In this document: positions 58,052-64,000 of the stretch, in pieces
Layout of the letters: each line of letters opens with the position of its first letter
Numbering within the stretch: the stretch's first letter is position 1
Source: Xiphydria camelus
Lineage: Eukaryota > Arthropoda > Insecta > Hymenoptera > Xiphydriidae
Reading direction: 5' to 3'
Assembly (NCBI GenBank): GCA_963678675.1
Contig: OY783198.1
Coordinates: 5,337,001-5,401,000, forward strand
Length of the DNA stretch: 64,000 bases
Notes under the pieces: generated by a model
Told to the model about the DNA's origin: nothing
Database searches by the model: none
What the model saw: only the letters and a program-made list of their open reading frames with translations
Made by a program: the position numbers and the translations under genes

Positions 58052-60533
58052 ATGCGATACAAAAATGAATCTCAAAAATCCTCCGAAGCCTCTAGAAAAC
58101 CTATAACGTGTGACACAAAATTAGTTCCGTATTGGATATTGGTCGGAGTGAGAGTGCTGTTGACTTTTCTACCTCAAACGGGATACATTCATCCCGATGA
58201 ATATTTTCAATCCATAGAAGTCATAGCGGGTGAGTTTTTCAAAAAGAGGAACAAGAGTTAAACGACAAATCTTTTATTCAACCCCTTTGATATCCATGTT
58301 TATTCGCAAAGCATACTTAGCATCTCTGTGTTTCTCTTACAGGGGATCGCTTTGACGTTGACGTCAATAAGCCATGGGAATTCAACGTATCGTTTCCTCT
58401 GCGTAACGCGATATTTCCTTCGTTAATCGTCGGCTTACCATACGCAATTTTAAACACAATATCGCCTTATTACTTCTATTTATTCGGCGCCACTCCGAGA
58501 TCGCCGTACTTCCTAGTACTTCTGCCCAGGCTAACGATGTGTGTCTTGTCTTTTATATCGGATTATTGTCTGTATAAAATTTGCCTTATTCACAAGAAGA
58601 GTTACAAATCGAAGCTCATCATTCTCGGTAGTTCCTACGTTATGTTAACGTACGCTACGCGCACTTTTTCTAATTCGATCGAATTAATATTGGCGTCTTT
58701 GCTGTTGTATTACGCATCAAGATCCATGGCAATCTCGGAGAAGGTAAGAAGACTTACAGGAAATGAATAAACTTAATTTTACGTGCTGATGGAGAGTTGT
58801 CTTCGATCGAAACTGAATCGTGGCTAAATCAGTGATTTTGCCCTCTTCGAATTCAGCCTTAGCTCCAATGCAATCTTAACAGAGCTCTCGACCCGATGCT
58901 CTGCACGAATTAATCGGGAATTTTCTATTTCAGATAGTTTTCCAAAGCGATTATCTTTCTGAGAAATACGCAAAAGCGTCTACTATTGTAGAACGCGTAA
59001 AATACTACAAACTTCGAGCGCTGCTACCGTCGCACTCGTTAAATCACTGCTTTACGCTGGCAACGATCTCGGTTGCCGGTATATTCAACCGTCCAACTTT
59101 CATCGCATTCGCATTTCCCCCGATATTCTTTTGGCTTCAAAGAGGCCTGGGCTCAAAAAGCGTAGGCTTCATTGACTTCCACGTCAGAATGATCGCCTTT
59201 GTGATGTGCGGCATACCTACTGCTGTTTTATTCGTACTGATCGACAGTTTCTACTTCGGATATTTGACCTTAGGAGAAATATGGAGTCTCGATATTACCA
59301 TGAACAATTTTGTAGTAACACCGCTCAATTTTTTGCGATACAACTCCCAGGCTAAGAATTTGAAGAGCCACGGTTTGCATCCGCGTTTTCTACATTTTAT
59401 AATAAACATACCGCTGCTATACAACATCCTGGGAGTCATCGCACTGATTTCGCTCAGCAGAATGATAAACAGGTCAGTTCTCTCGGACACTTTGAAAACT
59501 TGACCACATTAAAGATTCGTTCTCCTCGAGCGTGGGTAAAAAAGGAGAATAAATCTCACACAATTCGTCGCGCCCTTATTTCGCTTCGCTAATCAAATTC
59601 GAACGATTTTATAATTGCAGTGGCATGAAAGGTAAATGGCTGGAGCTGCCGCGTGCCCAGAGTGTCAACGCCTTGATGATAGCATCGTTCGTTATACCCG
59701 TAGCAATACTTTCCATATTTCCCCATCAAGAGCCCAGATTTCTAATTCCCGTGACATTACCGCTGATATTCCTCTATGCTCAGAAGGTACGCCCAGTGAG
59801 TGACGCGGACGCCGTTGCTCACGTCGATAAGAACGTCCCGAAGCACCAAACTCGTCGAGATAATGACAATAAAATCGGGAAAATACAAACCGCGTGGTAC
59901 GTTTGTAACGCGATTCTCGCGATCTTTTACGGATTCGGGCATCAAGGCGGCGTTTTCCCGTTGACTTCTCACTTTGCCGCCGAGTTGAAGGCAAAACCGC
60001 ATCATACTCACATTCATCTATTCACGTCTCATACTTATCCCGTACCCACGGCTCTTTTACAATTGAGAAATACTCGAAAAACCTACGTAACCAGTGAGAA
60101 GCACAGATATCGGTTGACGAAAGACTTTTATCTGTACGAAGAGGGTTCGAGAAGCATCGCGGAAATTTACGACGCCATCGATTCAAAAGTTCGACAGTGC
60201 GAGGAGAAGTACGAAGTTAAGAAAATACCTTACAGAATATATTACGCGTTACCGCTCAGCTTCTTTGACGAATTTACGGAATACACGCTCGATAAGAATA
60301 GGACTTTGCCGTTTAGTTACCGAGTCGTCAAAAGGTTTTACCCTCACATTTCGTTAGAAAGGATACCATTGACGGGGATCGTCAATAATTGTACAATGTT
60401 AAATAACATCGAAGTCTGCGTAAAACAAATAATCGAAAATGGTACGAATAATTTGTTTAAATTGGTACAGCAAATGGGACTGATATTACTGAAGATAGAT
60501 TCCTCCTTGCCCAGTATTAAGAAATTGCTTTAA
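58052..60533 (+). CDS. PIGZ: GPI mannosyltransferase 4 (PIG-Z / SMP3 type), four exons
   Basis: Glycosyltransferase family 22 enzyme of the ER membrane that adds a fourth mannose to the GPI-anchor precursor, using dolichol-phosphate-mannose. I join exons 58052-58229, 58343-58743, 58934-59472 and 59621-60533; every junction is GT/AG and keeps frame, giving 676 residues (human PIGZ is near 580). Seen: a hydrophobic segment at residues 28-41, then PQTG and the HPDEYF motif at 47-52 (the luminal acidic motif of the family), RTFSNSIE at 166-173, further hydrophobic segments, and HQEPRFL at 408-414. HPDE with F at the sixth position, the PQTG lead and the RTFSN block fit PIGZ better than PIGB or PIGM. 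The first ATG follows a purine at -3 and lies just before the first membrane segment. The hydrophilic C-terminal part (about residue 500 on) is less conserved. An AATAAA lies at about 60755. Confidence 0.93.
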
Positions 60534-62218
60534 AAAAAGTTACTCTATTAATTGTGCCATTGAATATAATGTGGGAAGGGGAAGAATTACATCGATTATT
60601 TAATTTCAAGACTGAACTTTGTGCAATCTATGTATAACTACGTTTTAACATTATTCACTATAAAATATGTATATAACGTTTTTTGTTATGATTTGCATTT
60701 ATTTAGCTTGGATGTATAGTGTGTACTCTATACACGTCAAAGCTTGGTTGTTCAAATAAAATTACTTGAAAACTGACGAAAAGGAAGTTTATATATGGTA
60801 AGATAAGGATAATAGTTCTCAGTGGGATATTATTTTTTATGTACTTATTAATATGCACCGTACTAAAATACATTTATTGCCAACGACTAAAATCTACTAA
60901 ATTACATTTCAATTCCACCAATGATATCCGACATAAGTGCAATTGTAAAGATAATGCGGTAACAACGAGATACTGATAAAGGCAGAGTACTATATTAAGA
61001 CTATTTACTCTGTAAGTTAAAGATAGTAAAGTAAAAATATAAATCCAAACGAGTTTACAATTAGTATAAAAGCCATTTAAGTGTTGGATAATAGGGTTAT
61101 ACTACAACTGAACTATGCATATACACTTTAATGTATAATATGAAAAAAATGTACGTAAATGCGCACATACCATTTTTCCAATATATCAAGTTATACCTTT
61201 ACTCTGTACTGCAAACACTTTAGATGCGAAAAGTAGTAATCTCTTTTTTTTTACACTGTCTCAAAGCGGAAGTATTTATTATATAGATACATTTTTGCAC
61301 GTGAGTTTGAACCCTGCATCAGTCTTATCATTTAATAGTTATTTAAAAGAACTCTATTTAGGCATTCTCTATTAATTTCTTGCCGCATCATAAGAGTGTT
61401 ACGTCTAAAATATATGTGTATCATTATGAATGACTACGTGCTAAAACATTAAAATGATACGCGTTCTATTAACTTACTAAAGGAAGACTATTACTTGTTT
61501 GTGCGATAATCTTGAACTTATATTTTACTGTCATTCTCGTTATGGAATAAGTAGGTATATAATTGTTAGTGAGTTCTTTAGCACAACAGAAGGTTCCAAA
61601 TATTCAATATCTAGACTATTGATCGAGTGATATCAATAGTCGATAAATCTGTGAATCAAAAATCGAATGTAATGAACTTATATACGCGGTATAACTCTAA
61701 AATCTTCTTTGTAATAATGATCGACGGAGAATATTTTTCTCTGAAATACCGTGCGTACAAAATGACTTAACAAATGCTCTACAACACTTTAAATGCGCAA
61801 TATCGTGTATAGTACGCCTCTATTGTCTGTATTATTTTTTCATTTATACATTTAGATATAATTTTGCTTTATATATAAAAATACAGCGGATTAGACAGTG
61901 GTATTTTCTATGGATACCCTGTGATCGAAAGAAAGTTAATGTTAATTAACTTGCTTCTTTCGAGTTCGACTATAGTCGCATACATCTGTTTTTGAGCTTT
62001 AAGATTTTCTCGATTAATTACTTTTTCCTCCTTAACATAACTAACGTTATGCATGTCAGATGAATTAATGCCTGATCCTCCCTTATGATACATATGCGAT
62101 AGACAATAAATCGGCATTAAAAAGATTTGCTTGCTACGAGATCATAAATGAACAGAAAAAAATAAAGGGGGAGGATGGAGATTGTAATATATAAAAAAAC
62201 GAACCAAAGCTTTCCGAA
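60534..62218. other. Convergent intergenic region between PIGZ and HDAC6
   Basis: AT-rich, presumably the two 3' UTRs facing each other. AATAAA at about 60755 suits PIGZ. I see no ORF with coding character and no repeat with clear inverted ends. Confidence 0.6.
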
Positions 62219-62792
62219 TCATGCGAGATCAACAGTTGGTGGATCGTTGTAGGTCCAAGGAAGATCTTCGTTGAATTTGCTACGGTGTGCCGAGTTTCTT
62301 GCTGCGTACAGTCGCTGTGAAAAAAAAAGCGTATTCCTGTGCAAATCCTATGAAGATCGCATCAAAGAAAGCATCTATACGTGAGACAGACGTGTAACAA
62401 AATTGTCACTTGCTGTATGCGATTCTCCTCAGAGCGTGATAATAAATGAAGAAGTCAATATGCATATGTCCGCTATCAGCGTGAGTAAAATCTTGATAAC
62501 TCACCTGGTTATCTATGTAGGCCTCGCATCCGTAACACCAAACGGATAAGTCGCTAAAGCTGAGCGTCATGGGATGATCGTTTTCCTGCCAGTGCGACAC
62601 CGCGTGTTGATTGATACTTCGCGCGCAGTGCACTGTGTAACATTGCAAACAGATCCAATTCTCGGCAATGGTGTTACACTCCTGACAGGGTGCTCGCACG
62701 TCGATCCCACCAGCCGGGACATCTCTTACTGTATCCAAATGCGGACACTCCCTGAGCGGTACCACCGCGAACATGTCTCCGTCTACTAATGC
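62219..62792 (-). CDS. HDAC6: Histone deacetylase 6, C-terminal two exons (ZnF-UBP and tail)
   Basis: Reading the minus strand, exon 62792-62505 (96 codons, phase 0 at both ends) follows a TTTCAG acceptor and ends at a GTGAGT donor. It encodes the BUZ/ZnF-UBP domain of HDAC6, which binds free ubiquitin C-termini and recruits the tubulin and HSP90 deacetylase to aggresomes. All twelve expected zinc ligands are present: CPH, CQEC, CLQC, C, three His, and the final CYGC. The Arg of CARSI and the Trp-Tyr of WCYGC, which contact ubiquitin in the family, are kept. The next exon, 62314-62219 (31 codons and TGA), follows a T-rich stretch and CACAG and encodes a tail with SKFNEDLPWTYND, the position where human HDAC6 has its NKFGEDMPH end. 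The two deacetylase domains must lie beyond 62792; I do not see them up to 64000, so this is a partial gene. It is convergent with PIGZ. Confidence 0.9.
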
Positions 62793-63239
62793 CTGAAACA
62801 TTAACAAAAATTTTATAATTACGTATGTAAATTTAGTGTATATGAATCCACATGAAATCCAACGAAGTTTCCGAGCGTATGAATTGAATAACGTCTTCTC
62901 ATCTGTGTGTTTCGCGTCTGCTTATTTTTCCTTGACCTCCCGCGATGGTATCGGTAATGGTTGATGGAAAAGGCACAGAGTTTAGATGTTTCATTATCAA
63001 TCTTACTTGAAGATTATCGTAGTCGCAGCAGCACCACCAATACCTCCTTCACACACTATAACCGCCTCTGCTGATTCCCGCATCACTCGAGTCACCGGCG
63101 GTATTTCCTTTGCTTCCACCTTGATTTCCTCTGCCACTCGCCTAATCCTTACTGATATTTATATATTTAATTATATTTTATTGATATATTGTCTTTCTGA
63201 CATTTGCGAACTTTTTCACATCATCTGGGTATTCACTCA
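62793..63239. other. Probable HDAC6 intron sequence
   Basis: Follows the TTTCAG acceptor of the zinc-finger exon on the minus strand. Apart from the 51-codon open stretch described separately, it holds nothing I recognise. Confidence 0.4.
63006..63158 (-). other. 51-codon open stretch between HDAC6 and the virus-like ORF
   Basis: Minus-strand frame bounded by TAA on both sides, reading through EEIKVEAKEIPPVTRVMRES and ending GGIGGAAATT; GTAAGA, a donor-like hexamer, overlaps its last codon. The acidic start could be an HDAC6 linker exon, but the phase it would give (2) does not fit the phase-0 start of the zinc-finger exon. Unresolved. Confidence 0.15.
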
Positions 63240-64000
63240 CTATCGCGCTGTCACAATAAAATTCCTTCTGAGCCATGTAGTCAAGTCGTGTGATCTGTCG
63301 CCTGACGGAGAAGCGCTTATATGACGTGTACTCCGAAAGTCGGCCATATCCAGCCCGGTGGTCGGCGTGAAAGGTGCCACCATCTCAAAGTTGCTGTTTA
63401 TGGTAGCTACCCATCCAGCAGGAGCAGTATTGTTAGCTCCAACATAACAGAGTCCACGAGCATGGTCGTGGCGTTTTCTTCGCAGGCCAAACATATGTAG
63501 GACACAGGACTCTGAACTTCCAAGGGCTACTGATGATTCGATTGTTCCAAGGATGGTGGAGAGCCAGGTGGTATTCCAGGCAGCTTCGATTCCTGGTACT
63601 TCATGCACACTGATCCATCCAAGTGCTGGCGAAATATCCATCCCGTGTCTGGGTCTTCCCATCACCATCTTGTATTTACCTTTGAGGGTCTGGAGGCAGC
63701 CTGATACTCTTGCAGTTAACTCCGAAGACCAACGAAGACGTGATTGCATGTCAGCACCATCAGGAAACTCAGCGCCAATGAGCGCTTGAACACCTTCGAC
63801 ATTGAGCCGTTCTACATTAGACCTGTAGCCTAGTAGATTCTGAGTTGGGACCGTTCCAGCAGGGAAGAATCCAACAGGTAGTGGATCCCAGGACTTAAAT
63901 ACTTGAGCGTCATTCTGCTCAATGGTCGCAATCACCAGCTGGGATGTGACGTACGGAGACACATAGCACTCATAGGCATTATGGTTCACCGCGCCACATA
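63240..64000 (-). CDS. Intronless ORF open to the window edge, possible virus-derived capsid-like protein
   Basis: On the minus strand a frame of about 253 codons stays open from the window edge (64000) to a TAG at 63240. The first residue often assigned (63989) is a GTG with open frame upstream, so the true start lies outside the window. The protein is neutral, rich in Gly, Ser, Thr and Ala, with Trp-containing blocks such as GWISVHEVPG, AAWNTTWLS and PAGWVATINSN, and has no zinc finger, kinase, protease or polymerase motif. The composition and the long uninterrupted frame in intron-sized host DNA recall capsid proteins of insect double-stranded RNA viruses fixed in genomes, but I cannot name a family with certainty. 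It runs in the same direction as HDAC6 and would sit in an HDAC6 intron if the deacetylase exons lie farther out. Alternatives: a cellular gene or transposon ORF unknown to me. Confidence 0.5.
   Translation of the reverse strand, partial: CGAVNHNAYECYVSPYVTSQLVIATIEQNDAQVFKSWDPLPVGFFPAGTVPTQNLLGYRSNVERLNVEGVQALIGAEFPDGADMQSRLRWSSELTARVSGCLQTLKGKYKMVMGRPRHGMDISPALGWISVHEVPGIEAAWNTTWLSTILGTIESSVALGSSESCVLHMFGLRRKRHDHARGLCYVGANNTAPAGWVATINSNFEMVAPFTPTTGLDMADFRSTRHISASPSGDRSHDLTTWLRRNFIVTAR

Noticed and set aside
58230..58264. PIGZ exon 1 reading on to EFFKKRNKS and a stop
   Set aside because: This is intron read-through; splicing at GTGAGT restores the conserved AGD block.
62986..63324. 112-codon plus-strand frame opposite HDAC6 and the virus-like ORF
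   Set aside because: It overlaps the end of the minus-strand ORF and has no domain; likely a shadow.
1..64000. CRISPR array, operon, bacterial promoter or replication origin
   Set aside because: No regular short repeats with spacers and no prokaryotic features; gene structure is eukaryotic.

Overview
Animal nuclear DNA, almost certainly insect. Genes have short introns with GT/AG borders, the intergenic DNA is crowded with short foldback transposons, and the first 50 kb is unusually rich in CpG (many CGCGCG runs), as in Hymenoptera. An ant or other wasp-waisted hymenopteran is my best guess; the species cannot be read from this sequence.

Layout. Positions 1-50,000 hold no intact protein gene that I can support. 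There is a broken Rho-like GTPase copy (1029-1449), an arginine-rich ORF remnant near 19 kb, and otherwise repeats: about 50 copies or fragments of some twenty short inverted-repeat (MITE-like) families, several 3' tails of non-LTR retrotransposons with (GAA)n ends, and microsatellites. Many of these elements end in CACTGAGAAAA or CACTGTAAAAA and are flanked by TA, the target-site signature of the IS630/Tc1/mariner superfamily. Several are nested in one another.

Positions 50,000-58,000 are more AT-rich. They carry a 267-281 bp tandem repeat split by two transposon insertions, a diverged tandem duplication, a large foldback, and a second tandem pair.

Positions 58,052-64,000 hold the real genes. 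PIGZ (GPI mannosyltransferase 4, + strand, four exons, 676 aa when spliced) is complete. The last two exons of HDAC6 (- strand) face it tail to tail: the ubiquitin-binding zinc finger and a 31-residue C-terminal exon. Farther out, in the same orientation as HDAC6, an intronless ORF of at least 250 codons runs off the window edge. It looks like none of the host families I know and may be a virus-derived capsid-like insertion. No operon logic applies; the two housekeeping genes are unrelated in pathway (ER glycolipid synthesis; cytoplasmic deacetylation and aggresome control).

Repeat family letters (A, B, C ...) are local labels of mine. Repeat boundaries are read by eye and may be off by about 10-20 bases.
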